Assembly: GCA_963840235.1 (NCBI GenBank) | Contig: CAWIYC010000002.1 | Span: 372,001 to 436,000, forward strand | Reading direction: 5' to 3' | Origin: JBBRHQ01 sp963840235 | GTDB lineage: Bacteria; Actinomycetota; Thermoleophilia; Solirubrobacterales; 70-9 | Length of the DNA: 64,000 bases | In this document: in pieces, positions 1 through 7,909 of the stretch | Position numbering within the stretch: position 1 is the first letter of the stretch | Layout: every line of letters starts with the position of its first letter | Position numbers and translations under genes: made by a program | Notes under the pieces: generated by a model | Database searches by the model: none | The model's input: only the letters and a program-made list of their open reading frames with translations | Told to the model about the DNA's origin: nothing

Positions 1-173
1 ACGGCTCACCCAACACCGCCCACTCGCTCAACCCGGTGCCGCTGATCGTCACCGTCGATGGCGTCTCCCTGCGCGAAAGCGGCATTCTTGCCGACGTCGC
101 CCCGACGGCGCTTGAGCTGCTCGGGATCCCCCAGCCGCCCGAGATGACGGGCCGCTCCCTGCTCGAGCCCTGA
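1..173 (+). CDS. gpmI: 2,3-bisphosphoglycerate-independent phosphoglycerate mutase, C-terminal end (partial)
   Basis: Only the last 56 or so codons lie in the window, read from base 3 to the TGA at 171-173. The visible tail contains NTAHS, PVPLIV, LADVAPTALELLGI and EMTGRSLL. These are the closing signatures of cofactor-independent phosphoglycerate mutases of the alkaline-phosphatase superfamily, which interconvert 3- and 2-phosphoglycerate in the cytoplasm during glycolysis and gluconeogenesis. The metal-binding serine and the rest of the active site lie outside the window. The gene ends 69 bases before tgt, which appears to have its own promoter. Confidence 0.85.
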   Translation, partial: GSPNTAHSLNPVPLIVTVDGVSLRESGILADVAPTALELLGIPQPPEMTGRSLLEP

Positions 174-230
174 TTCTGCCCCTCCGACCGGCGAAAAACG
201 GGGCCGTCCCGAATTTCGCCGTGGCCTCCA

Positions 231-236
231 TACGCT
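231..236 (+). promoter_or_regulatory. -10 element of tgt, leaderless type
   Basis: TACGCT matches TANNNT and ends exactly 6 bases before the ATG at 243, with no ribosome-binding site between. Transcription would begin at or next to the start codon. No convincing -35 box is seen. Confidence 0.5.
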
Positions 237-242
237 TCCCCG

Positions 243-1445
243 ATGCGCAGTGACCCCGAGCGACTGCGGTTCGAGATCGCCGCCCGCGACGGCGACGCCC
301 GCACCGGGACGATCCACACCGCGCACGGCCCGATCGCGACTCCGGCCTTCATTCCCCTCGCGACCAAGGGGACCGTGCGGGGTCTCGACACCCCCGAGGT
401 CGCCGGCCTCGGATTCGAGCTGGTCCTCGGAAACACCTTCCACCTGCTGGTCTCGCCCGGCCCCGAGAGGATCGCCGCTGCCGGGGGGCTGCACGGGTTC
501 ATGGGATGGGAGAGGGCGATCATCACCGACTCCGGCGGCTTTCAGGTGTTCTCCCTCGCTCACGGCAACGTCGCCGAGGAGATCAAGGGCAGCGGCAGAA
601 GGGGGGAGGGGCAGGGGGCGATCATCGAGATCGAGGAGGAGGGCGTCCGCTTCCGCTCCTACCGCGACGGCGCCGAGCGCTACATCTCGCCCGAGGTCTC
701 CATGCAGGTGCAGTCGGCGCTCGGGTCCGACATCGCCCTCGCCTTCGACGAGTGCACCCCGTATCACGCTGATCGCGACTACACGGCGCGCTCGACAGAC
801 CGCACCCACCGCTGGCTCGACCGCTGCCTCGCCTGGCACGAGCGCGAGGGTCCCCGGCGCCAGGCGGTCTTCGGGATCGTCCAGGGGGGAGTGCACGAGG
901 ACCTGCGGCGGGCCTCGGCGCAGTACGTCTGCGAGTCCGCCGTGGACGGGATCGCGATCGGCGGCACCCTCGGCCGCGACAAGGACGAGATGCGCGGCGT
1001 CCTCGGGCTGACGGCGCCGCTGCTGCCACCCGAGGCGCCCAAGCACCTGCTCGGGATCGGCGAGGTGGACGACCTCCTCGACGGCATCGCCCTCGGGCTC
1101 GACCTCTTCGATTGCGCCGTCCCCACCCGGCTGGCCCGCCACGGCGTCGCCCTGGTCCCGGACCCGTCGAGGCGTCACCGTCTCGATCTGCGCAAGTCGG
1201 GCCATGAGGGCGATCGCCGGCCGCTGGCGGAGGGCTGCCCCTGCCCGGCCTGCGTCCTTCACGACCGCGACTATCTCAGCTACCTCTCGCGGGCGGAGGA
1301 GCTGACCGCAGTCCGCCTGCTCGTCCTTCACAACCTCACCTATCTCGAGCGGCTGATGGTCTCGGCCCGGGCCGCGATCGAGGCAGCTACGTTCGCCGGC
1401 TACCGCGGGGCGATCCTCGCCGGCAGCCCACCCTGGGACGCCTGA
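243..1445 (+). CDS. tgt: queuine tRNA-ribosyltransferase (tRNA-guanine transglycosylase)
   Basis: This 400-residue protein swaps the wobble guanine of GUN-anticodon tRNAs for a 7-deazaguanine base (preQ1 or queuine). Seen in the sequence: the TDSGGFQ motif with the catalytic Asp near residue 97; the FDCAVPTRLARHG region, whose Asp is the family nucleophile; and the zinc site CPCPAC near residue 338 with a downstream His in VLHNL. It is slightly longer than the usual 370-380 residues because of a charged Gly/Arg/Glu insertion around residues 115-135. Start ATG at 243 follows a TACGCT -10 element. No queuosine biosynthesis gene is nearby, so the base may be made elsewhere or salvaged. Confidence 0.95.
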   Translation: MRSDPERLRFEIAARDGDARTGTIHTAHGPIATPAFIPLATKGTVRGLDTPEVAGLGFELVLGNTFHLLVSPGPERIAAAGGLHGFMGWERAIITDSGGFQVFSLAHGNVAEEIKGSGRRGEGQGAIIEIEEEGVRFRSYRDGAERYISPEVSMQVQSALGSDIALAFDECTPYHADRDYTARSTDRTHRWLDRCLAWHEREGPRRQAVFGIVQGGVHEDLRRASAQYVCESAVDGIAIGGTLGRDKDEMRGVLGLTAPLLPPEAPKHLLGIGEVDDLLDGIALGLDLFDCAVPTRLARHGVALVPDPSRRHRLDLRKSGHEGDRRPLAEGCPCPACVLHDRDYLSYLSRAEELTAVRLLVLHNLTYLERLMVSARAAIEAATFAGYRGAILAGSPPWDA

Positions 1446-1485
1446 GCGCAGGGACGAACTGGCGCCTTTGGTTCGGTCGTCGGCT

Positions 1486-1500
1486 CGAACGTCGCGTTCG
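1486..1500. terminator. small hairpin between convergent tgt and kinase genes
   Basis: CGAACG-TCG-CGTTCG forms a perfect 6-bp stem with a 3-base loop in the 64-base gap between two convergent genes. It has no T tract, so a terminator role is only plausible. It resembles a LexA box but has a 3-base rather than 4-base core after CGAAC/G pairing. Confidence 0.3.
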
Positions 1501-1509
1501 GCGCTTCGC

Positions 1510-2721
1510 TTACTTGGTGTTGTCCTTGACCAGCTGCTTGAGGTCGCTGACGACGTTGTCCACGGTGTCGCCCGCGACCTTGCGGATCTGGACCCCGGCG
1601 GCCTTGTCGGTGGTGAGGATGACGGCGGCGGCGACGGCGGCGGCGATCAGGATCAGCGCGATCAGCGCCAGCACCGCCCTAAAGAAGCGGCCAAAGGCGG
1701 AGCGCTGGCGGCGCCCGCCCGGCTCGATCTCGGATTGGGGTGCGCGGGGCTCCCGTCGCAACGGGGGCGCGGGCGGCCCTGGCCGGTACTCGGTGGCCGC
1801 GGTCCGGCCCAGGGGCCGGGTCGCCGTCTCGCCGCCGAGGTGGCGGGTCGGGGTGTCCCCTTCTGCCATCGGCAGGGTCACGTCCTCTCCGGCCAGGCCG
1901 CGCTCGAGCCCGGCCGCGAGTTCCTCGGCGCCGGAGTAGCGTCGCAGGGGGTCGCCTTCGAGCGCCCTCAACACGGCGGCGCCGATCGTCTCGGGGACCT
2001 CCTCGTTGTAGGTGCTCGGCGGCAGCGGCCGCTCGTTCTGCTGACGCACCGCGAGCTCGGCCAACGAGGAGCCCTCGTAGGGAAGGCGCCCGGTGAGGAA
2101 TTGGTAGAGAACGACGCCAAGGGCGTAGACGTCGGAGGCGGGTGTCGCTTCCTCGCCGCGGACCTGCTCGGGTGCGAGGTAGGCGGCGGTGCCGACGACG
2201 GAGCCGACCTGGGTGATGCGGGTCTGCTCCGCCGCCCGGGCGATGCCGAAGTCGGTCAGCTTGACCACCATCTCGCCGCCGCCGGCGGGGCCGCCGTCGA
2301 TCATCAGGTTGCCCGGCTTCACATCCCGGTGGATGATCCCCCGTTTATGGGCGTAGTCGAGGCCGGCGCACGCCTGTATCCCGATTTCGACAGTGGTCCG
2401 CGGATCGAGCGGACCGTGGCGCTGGAGCAACTGTGCGCCTGAGCGCCCCTCCACGTACTCCATGACGATGAAATGGCGACCCTCGTCCACGCCGGTGTCG
2501 TAGACCTGGACGATGTTCGGGTGGATCAGCTTGGCCACGGCCAGGGCCTCCCGCCGGAAGCGGGCGACGAAGCGCTCATCGTCGGAGAGGTGCTCGGCGA
2601 GGATCTTCAAGGCCACTGTGCGCTCGAGGATCAGGTCGGTGGCGCGGTAGACGTTCGACATCCCGCCGGATCCGAGGCGGTCGAGGATCTCGTAACGGCC
2701 GGAGAGGGTTCCGGTTTCCAT
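1510..2721 (-). CDS. membrane-anchored Ser/Thr protein kinase (PknB type)
   Basis: This 403-residue Hanks-type kinase has a glycine loop (GSGGMS, 16-21), the ATP-anchoring Lys in VALK (39), the catalytic loop HRDVKPGN (131-138), the DFG motif (157-159) and an activation segment ending in GTAAYLAPEQ. It is an RD kinase and should be active. A basic, proline-rich juxtamembrane linker (about 280-343) leads to one transmembrane helix at about 346-369 and a short 34-residue extracellular tail. There are no PASTA repeats, unlike true PknB. Its ATG overlaps the stop codon of the upstream lipoprotein gene (ATGA at 2719-2722), so the two are translationally coupled. The lipoprotein may be a partner or sensor; that is inference. 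Confidence 0.93.
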   Translation of the reverse strand: METGTLSGRYEILDRLGSGGMSNVYRATDLILERTVALKILAEHLSDDERFVARFRREALAVAKLIHPNIVQVYDTGVDEGRHFIVMEYVEGRSGAQLLQRHGPLDPRTTVEIGIQACAGLDYAHKRGIIHRDVKPGNLMIDGGPAGGGEMVVKLTDFGIARAAEQTRITQVGSVVGTAAYLAPEQVRGEEATPASDVYALGVVLYQFLTGRLPYEGSSLAELAVRQQNERPLPPSTYNEEVPETIGAAVLRALEGDPLRRYSGAEELAAGLERGLAGEDVTLPMAEGDTPTRHLGGETATRPLGRTAATEYRPGPPAPPLRREPRAPQSEIEPGGRRQRSAFGRFFRAVLALIALILIAAAVAAAVILTTDKAAGVQIRKVAGDTVDNVVSDLKQLVKDNTK

Positions 2722-3263
2722 CAGCCGCTGTTGGCCTTCTTGCCGGGGCCGACGCCGCCGCTCCCCCCGCCCGCCGGGGGTGTCGTCGGGGTGGTCTGCG
2801 TCGTGGTCGTCGTAGTGGTCGGCGTCGTCGTCGGCGTCGTCGGCTGAGTCTCCGTGGTGGTCGGGGTGGTCCTCGTCGTCTCCTTGGTGGACTTGCTCTC
2901 GGTCGTCGTCTCCTCGGTCGAGGTCGTAAGGGTGTCCAGCGTGGTGTCGACGGTCGTCTCGACGCAGTCGGCGGTGACCGACTGCAGCCTCTCGGCGCCC
3001 TTCAGCAATGCCCGCCGCAGCCTCGGGTCGATCGTGCTGGGGAGGTCGGCCACCTGCAGGCGCACCTCATCAGCCGCCGACTCGGCCTCCGTGCAGTTGC
3101 CTTCGGCGTTGAGCTGCTCGACCCTGTCCAGGTTCGTGACGATTTCGGAGGCGGTGTTCCCAGGCAGCAACCCGTCCCCGCCCGAGTTGCCGCATGAGAC
3201 GAGCGCGAGCGCCGCCGCGGCGCCGAGGGCGAAAACGAGGATGTAGGCGGTCAAACGGGCCAC
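2721..3263 (-). CDS. Thr-rich lipoprotein co-transcribed with the kinase
   Basis: This is a 180-residue protein with a lipoprotein signal peptide. The hydrophobic segment 8-22 ends in the lipobox LVSC, with Cys24 as lipidation site. Residues 40-105 form a compact helical segment containing two cysteines. The last 70 residues are very rich in Thr, Pro and Gly, a disordered wall-spanning tail. The start is GTG at 3263, preceded by TAGACT with a 6-base gap, so the mRNA is probably leaderless. The stop overlaps the start of the kinase gene, which points to a two-gene operon. The domain family is not recognised. Confidence 0.75.
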   Translation of the reverse strand: MARLTAYILVFALGAAAALALVSCGNSGGDGLLPGNTASEIVTNLDRVEQLNAEGNCTEAESAADEVRLQVADLPSTIDPRLRRALLKGAERLQSVTADCVETTVDTTLDTLTTSTEETTTESKSTKETTRTTPTTTETQPTTPTTTPTTTTTTTQTTPTTPPAGGGSGGVGPGKKANSG

Positions 3264-3269
3264 GGGGCG

Positions 3270-3275
3270 AGTCTA
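3270..3275 (-). promoter_or_regulatory. -10 element for the lipoprotein-kinase operon, leaderless type
   Basis: Read on the minus strand, TAGACT is followed by 6 bases and then the GTG at 3263. There is no Shine-Dalgarno sequence in between. Confidence 0.55.
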
Positions 3276-3283
3276 GAGAGGAG

Positions 3284-4033
3284 TCATTGGCCGACGTAGA
3301 GGCGCTCGGCGAGGTGCTTGGGGAGGCCGCTCTCGACGATCGGGGCGGCTGCCCGGTCGACGTCGTAGGCGACCCGGTGGAAGACGGCCCGGCACCCGGC
3401 GGTGTCAAGCTCGACCCAGGCTGCGCGCGGATCACCGTCGCGCGGCTGGCCGACGCTGCCTGGGTTCAGCAGCCAGGTTCCCTCGGTGAAATCGAGCGCG
3501 AACCCGTCGGGCGCCTGGGCGCCGCGGGTCTCGGCGTCGCCCCCATCTCCCTCCTTGCGGACGAAGTAGAGGGCGACGTGGGAGTGCCCGATCAGGCTGA
3601 TCCGCTCAGGTTGGAGCTGCATGCACTCGGCCGCCTGGTCTACCGAGAGCACGTACTCCCAGACCGGGTCGCGGGGGGAGGCGTGGAAGAGCGCCATCCC
3701 GGAGCGCAGGCCGGAAGGGGAGAGCTGGCGCAACATCTCGAGCGTCGCAGGGGCGGCATTGGAGATAGTCCAGCGAACGGCATCGGCGGCGGCCGCGGAG
3801 AAGGAGGAGATGTCGAGCTCACCGAGGACTGCCAGGTCGTGATTGCCGACGAGGCATGTGTCGCAGCGCTCGCGGATCAGCTCTGCGCAGGCGTCGGGCT
3901 GGGCACCGTAGCCGACGACGTCCCCGAGGCACCAGATCTCCTCGACCCGGTCTCCGGCGTCCTCGATCGCCTCGAGGACGGCCTCGAGGGCAGGGAGGTT
4001 CGAGTGGATGTCACTGATCACGGCTGCGCGCAT
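3284..4033 (-). CDS. calcineurin-like metallophosphoesterase (YfcE/MJ0936 type)
   Basis: This 249-residue protein carries the metal-binding motifs of the superfamily in order: SDIHSN at the N terminus, GDVVGYG, GNHD, and GHSH near residue 150. These bind a dinuclear metal centre that hydrolyses phosphoesters, often with broad specificity. The open frame runs upstream to 4177, but the extra N-terminal residues are low-complexity and Arg-rich. The ATG at 4033 places the DIH motif correctly and leaves room for the promoter of the divergent protease gene. The physiological substrate is unknown. Confidence 0.85.
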   Translation of the reverse strand: MRAAVISDIHSNLPALEAVLEAIEDAGDRVEEIWCLGDVVGYGAQPDACAELIRERCDTCLVGNHDLAVLGELDISSFSAAAADAVRWTISNAAPATLEMLRQLSPSGLRSGMALFHASPRDPVWEYVLSVDQAAECMQLQPERISLIGHSHVALYFVRKEGDGGDAETRGAQAPDGFALDFTEGTWLLNPGSVGQPRDGDPRAAWVELDTAGCRAVFHRVAYDVDRAAAPIVESGLPKHLAERLYVGQ

Positions 4034-4118
4034 GGCCTTCGCCCGGCCCGGCCGATTGGCTCTCGGGGCCCGCCCGGCCCCGCCGACCGGGCCAGAGGGC
4101 CGTCTATCGTAGAGATGA

Positions 4119-5420
4119 GTGGCCCCGCGCACCCACCCGGCCCGCCGGCGGGCACCGCTCATCGCCGCGGTCGCCATCGCCGCCGTGTCGGTCGCCGAGA
4201 TCGCCGCCTGGCTGATCGGTCCTCACGGTGGGGTGATCGACCCGGACAGGGTCTCGGCCGGCGCCTATTTCAGCCCGGTCCAGGTCGACCGGGCGGCCGA
4301 CTTCAGCGGCCCCCAACGCTGGATCGGGCTGGGCGGCCTCGCGGTCCAGTTCGCCGTCCTTGCGACCCTGGCCCTGTGGCGTCCCCGGCCCCTGCGCCGC
4401 GCCCTCTCGGCGGCCTCACGGCGCCCGCTGATCGGGGCGGCGGGGGTGGCCGGGGTCGTCTCGCTGATCCTCGTCCTCGCCGGACTGCCGCTCGGTGCCA
4501 TCGGGCATGAGCGGGCGCGGGATTTCGGCCTTGCGACCCAGACGATCGGGCCCTGGCTCTCCGACCAGGCCCGCTCGGCTGCGATCGCCGCCGGTCTCGC
4601 CGCCATCGGGGGCTTGGCCGCGATCATCCTCATCCGCCGCCTCGGGCGCCGTTTCTGGATCGGCGGCACCGTGCTCGTGATCGGCTACGCAGTCATCGTC
4701 ACCTGGCTCGCCCCGGTCCTGCTCGCCCCGGTCTTCAACCGCTTCGATCGGCTCCCCGACGGGCCCACCCGCTCGCAGGTCCTCCGCCTCGGCCGCGAGG
4801 CCGGGGTAAACATCAGCCAGGTCTACAGGGTTGATGCCAGCCGCCGCTCGACCGCGATCAACGCCTACGTGGACGGCCTCGGGTCCAGCAAGCGGGTCGT
4901 CCTCTACGACAACACGGTTCGCCAGCTGAGCCCCCCCGAGCTGCGCTCGATAGTCGCCCACGAGCTCGGCCACGTCAAACGCGACGACATCGTCCACGGG
5001 CTCCTCTTCGTTGCCCTGATCACCCCCCTCGGGGTGCTGTTCGTGCAGCTGTCTAGCTGGGCCCTGGCCGGGCGCAGCGGCGACGACGTCCGCTCCCCGG
5101 CGGTGATCCCGGCTCTGGCGCTCTCGGTCGCGCTCGCGACCCTCGTCCTCGGGGTCCCCGGGGACCAGCTCTCGCGCCGGGTCGAGGCCCGAGCCGACAC
5201 CTTCGCCCTCGAGCTCACCCATGATCCTGCGGCGTTCATCGCCTTGCAGCAGCGGCTGGCGCTGGCGAACATCTCCGATCCCGATCCCCCCGGGCTGCTG
5301 CACTTCCTCTTCGCCACCCATCCCTCCACGCTCGAACGGATCGGCGCTGCGGTCGCCTACCGCCGCGGGCGGACGGCCGATGAAGCTACTCCTCGCCCGG
5401 ATACTCCGGCAGGCTCTTGA
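4119..5420 (+). CDS. M48-family membrane metalloprotease (Ste24/HtpX-like)
   Basis: This 433-residue integral membrane protein has hydrophobic helices at about 13-34, 68-88, 103-125, 155-173 and 181-205, followed by the zinc motif HELGH (281-285). The third ligand region is RRVEARAD, about 75 residues later. The layout matches CAAX-prenyl-protease-1-like bacterial peptidases, which are used in membrane protein quality control. The start is GTG at 4119, with a TATCGT -10 box 8 bases upstream. The 3' end overlaps the convergent DUF3467 gene by 35 bases. Confidence 0.9.
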   Translation: MAPRTHPARRRAPLIAAVAIAAVSVAEIAAWLIGPHGGVIDPDRVSAGAYFSPVQVDRAADFSGPQRWIGLGGLAVQFAVLATLALWRPRPLRRALSAASRRPLIGAAGVAGVVSLILVLAGLPLGAIGHERARDFGLATQTIGPWLSDQARSAAIAAGLAAIGGLAAIILIRRLGRRFWIGGTVLVIGYAVIVTWLAPVLLAPVFNRFDRLPDGPTRSQVLRLGREAGVNISQVYRVDASRRSTAINAYVDGLGSSKRVVLYDNTVRQLSPPELRSIVAHELGHVKRDDIVHGLLFVALITPLGVLFVQLSSWALAGRSGDDVRSPAVIPALALSVALATLVLGVPGDQLSRRVEARADTFALELTHDPAAFIALQQRLALANISDPDPPGLLHFLFATHPSTLERIGAAVAYRRGRTADEATPRPDTPAGS

Positions 5421-5682
5421 TCCCCTCCCGTGTGCTCCACTTCGAGTAGTTGTCGTCGAGCGCGTCAATCAACTCGCGCATGAACCGGGGTGCGACCGCA
5501 ATCCGGGAGACGACCACCCCCGGCACCTCGTCGTCCTCGATCTCGTGGTCGACACGGGCGAAGGTGATCGTGAACTCGTAGTCCGAGTGGCTGACGTTGG
5601 CGAAGTTTGCGTAGACGCCGGCCATCTGCTCGGGCGAGCTGTGGATGTTGATATGGCGCTCGCCGTGCTCTTCCTCGGGCAT
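5386..5682 (-). CDS. DUF3467 family small protein
   Basis: This 98-residue protein is recognised by the DUF3467 pattern: YANFANVSHSDYEFTI at about 23-38, then VVSRIAVAPRF and a helical C terminus ending in REGIKSLPEYP. The family is widespread in bacteria and has no established biochemical function. The ATG at 5682 is preceded by an AGGAG ribosome-binding site on the minus strand. An upstream in-frame extension exists but is Arg/Cys-rich and lacks conservation signs. The 3' end overlaps the M48 protease gene tail to tail. Confidence 0.85.
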   Translation of the reverse strand: MPEEEHGERHINIHSSPEQMAGVYANFANVSHSDYEFTITFARVDHEIEDDEVPGVVVSRIAVAPRFMRELIDALDDNYSKWSTREGIKSLPEYPGEE

Positions 5683-5756
5683 CTGTCTCCTCTCTCGCGA
5701 GCTTCCAGTGCACCTAGTATCGCAGCGCCGGATCGCCCCCATACCGAACTGACCCG

Positions 5757-6173
5757 ATGAAGACCACCCTGCTCACCGTCGGCCGCGCCAAGCCGCCCTT
5801 CGCCGACGCCGCCGCCCACTACCGCAAGCTGCTCTCGCGGTATCTGCAACTGGAGGTCGTCGAGGCGCGGGACGAGCGCGACCTCCTGCGAAAGCTCCCC
5901 GGCCATAGTCGCCTGGTCGCGATCGATGCCGCCGGGCGCGGAATGGACTCGCTCGAGTGGAGTCGCTGGCTGGACGAGCGGCGGCTCGAGGCCCGCGACC
6001 TCTGCCTGCTCCTCGGCGGCCCCGCCGGGATCCCGCGCGAGGCCCTTGCGGCCGCCGATGAGACGATCTCGCTCGGGCCACAGACGATGGCCCATCAACT
6101 GGCCCGGGTCGTCGTCCTCGAGCAGCTCTTCCGCGCCTCGAAGATTCTCGCGGGTGAGCGTTACCACCACTGA
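5757..6173 (+). CDS. rlmH: 23S rRNA (pseudouridine-1915 N3)-methyltransferase
   Basis: This 138-residue SPOUT methyltransferase acts on pseudouridine 1915 in helix 69 of 23S rRNA using S-adenosylmethionine. Visible family signatures are LLLGGPAGIP (SAM-binding knot), SLGPQTMAHQLARVVVLEQL and the C-terminal RASKILAGERYHH, with the closing YHH typical of RlmH. It is slightly shorter than the E. coli protein (155). argS starts 11 bases after the stop, probably from its own promoter. Confidence 0.95.
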   Translation: MKTTLLTVGRAKPPFADAAAHYRKLLSRYLQLEVVEARDERDLLRKLPGHSRLVAIDAAGRGMDSLEWSRWLDERRLEARDLCLLLGGPAGIPREALAAADETISLGPQTMAHQLARVVVLEQLFRASKILAGERYHH

Positions 6174-6176
6174 ACG

Positions 6177-6182
6177 TACGAT
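6177..6182 (+). promoter_or_regulatory. -10-like element before argS
   Basis: TACGAT lies 2 bases before the ATG at 6185 and 8 bases before the in-frame ATG at 6191. If it is the -10 box, a leaderless transcript would favour the start at 6191 over 6185. Confidence 0.4.
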
Positions 6183-6184
6183 CT

Positions 6185-7843
6185 ATGAGGATGCCTGAGA
6201 CCAGCAGCGATCCAATCTCCGCCTTGCGCGGCGCCGTCGAGCGCGCTGCCGGGTCGGTGCGCGGTGACGGCGCCGCCCCGGCGGCCGAGCCCTCGTTGGA
6301 GCGGCCGCCGAAACCGGAGCTCGGCGACTACAGCTCCAACGCCGCGATGCTGCTGGCGGCGCCATTGGGCGCGAACCCGCGCGATGTCGCCGAGCGGCTC
6401 GCCGCAGAGCTGCGCAGGGACCTCGCGGGCAGCGTCGAGCGGGTCGAGGTCGCCGGGCCGGGGTTCGTCAACCTCTTTCTCACCGACGACTGGTTCGGGG
6501 GCGCCATCGACCTTCTTGCCGAGGCCGGCGGGGACCTCGGCGGCTGCCGGACGCTGGATCCCGAGCGGGTGCTGGTCGAGTTCGTCTCAGCCAACCCGAC
6601 CGGGCCACTTACAGCCGCCAGCGGCCGCCATGCCGCCTTCGGCGATTCGGTCGCACGGCTACAGGCGGCGATCGGCCACGAGGTCGGCCGCGAGTACTAC
6701 GTCAACGACCAGGGCGGGCAGGTCGATCGCTTCGCCGCCTCGATCTCGGCGGCGATGACCGGCGATCCACCGCCCGAGGACGGATACGAAGGGGAATACG
6801 TCGGCGAGCTCGCGGCGGAGCTGAAGGCCGAGGGGGTGAATCCGGCCGACCACGACGCCGTCGGTCGGATCGGCGTCGAGCGCATGGTCGGCCAGATCCG
6901 GTCCTCGCTGCACCGCTTCGGGGTGGACTTCGACATCTGGTCCTCGGAGCGGCACTTCCACGACACGGGAAAGCTGAATGCGGCGCTCGACCGCCTCCGC
7001 GACACAGGACACACCTACGAAAGCGAAGGCGCGCTTTGGCTGCGAACGACCGAGTTCGGCGACGACAAGGACAGGGTCCTCCTGCGAGCCGAGGGGTCGC
7101 CCACCTACTTCGCCGGGGACGTCGCCTACCACTGGGACAAGCTCGAGCGCGGCTACGAGCGCCTGATCGACGTGCTCGGCGCCGACCATCACGGCTACCT
7201 GGCCCGGATGAAGGCAGCAATCGAGTGCCTGGGACGGCCCGGGGATGTCTTCGAGGTCGTGACCATGCAGCTGGTCAACATCGCCGAGGGCGGGGAGCGC
7301 TCGCAGATGTCGAAACGGCGGGGGGAATTCGTGACCCTCGACGAACTGGTCGAGGACATCGGCGTCGACGCGACACGGTTCTTCATGCTCCAGCGCAGTC
7401 ACGAGACGACCGTCGACCTCGACCTCGACCTGGCGCGGCGGGAATCAAACGAGAATCCCGTCTACTACGTCCAGTACGCGCACGCCCGCATCGCCAGCAT
7501 CCTCCGCAAGGCCGCCGACGGCGGTGTGGGCTCCGAGCCGGGAAGCGGGCGGGCGCCGGAGCGGGCCGCTCCGCTCGAGCCCGCCGAACGGGTTCTGGTC
7601 AAACGCCTGCTCGAGCTTCCGGGTGAGGTCGGGGAGGCGGCCGAACGCCGCGCTCCCCATCGGCTCTGCGCCTACGCGACCGCCGTGGCCGCCGACTTCC
7701 ACGCCTTCTATCGCGACTGCCAGGTGCTCGGCGCCGAGGGTGAGGGGGTCGAGGCCTCGCGGCTATTGCTTTGCCTGATCACGAAGAGGACGATCGCTCG
7801 CACCCTGGGGTTGCTCGGGATCTCCTCGCCGGAGCGGATGTAG
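6185..7843 (+). CDS. argS: arginyl-tRNA synthetase
   Basis: This is a class I aminoacyl-tRNA synthetase of 552 residues (550 if the ATG at 6191 is used). The N-terminal Arg-tRNA-recognition domain contains KPELGDYSSNAAM. The HIGH-type motif follows in VSANPTGPLTAASGRHAAFGD, then YYVNDQGGQ, and the KMSKS-type motif is QMSKRRG. The C-terminal DALR anticodon-binding domain occupies roughly the last 120 residues. It charges tRNA-Arg in the cytoplasm and is essential. The start is uncertain between 6185 and 6191 because the spacing of the TACGAT box suggests a leaderless transcript at 6191. Confidence 0.96.
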   Translation: MRMPETSSDPISALRGAVERAAGSVRGDGAAPAAEPSLERPPKPELGDYSSNAAMLLAAPLGANPRDVAERLAAELRRDLAGSVERVEVAGPGFVNLFLTDDWFGGAIDLLAEAGGDLGGCRTLDPERVLVEFVSANPTGPLTAASGRHAAFGDSVARLQAAIGHEVGREYYVNDQGGQVDRFAASISAAMTGDPPPEDGYEGEYVGELAAELKAEGVNPADHDAVGRIGVERMVGQIRSSLHRFGVDFDIWSSERHFHDTGKLNAALDRLRDTGHTYESEGALWLRTTEFGDDKDRVLLRAEGSPTYFAGDVAYHWDKLERGYERLIDVLGADHHGYLARMKAAIECLGRPGDVFEVVTMQLVNIAEGGERSQMSKRRGEFVTLDELVEDIGVDATRFFMLQRSHETTVDLDLDLARRESNENPVYYVQYAHARIASILRKAADGGVGSEPGSGRAPERAAPLEPAERVLVKRLLELPGEVGEAAERRAPHRLCAYATAVAADFHAFYRDCQVLGAEGEGVEASRLLLCLITKRTIARTLGLLGISSPERM

Positions 7844-7909
7844 GCGGCAGACGCCATTCATCGGCGCCCGCCGCAAGGGTGCGGTGCGGGGGTGCCGAAA
7901 GTAGGGCGG

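Noticed and set aside
6..1331. Long minus-strand open frame opposite tgt, and similar antisense frames such as 3194-4510 (+), 30216-32438 (+), 39587-42115 (-) and 46312-47814 (-)
   Set aside because: These mirror the GC-rich third positions of real genes on the other strand. They give Arg/Gly/Pro/Ala-rich or Leu/Asp/Val-rich products without family motifs, and each lies over a well-supported gene.
1486..1500. Second LexA box (CGAACGTCGCGTTCG)
   Set aside because: It has five bases between CGAAC and GTTCG rather than four, and lies between two convergent gene ends where an operator makes no sense.
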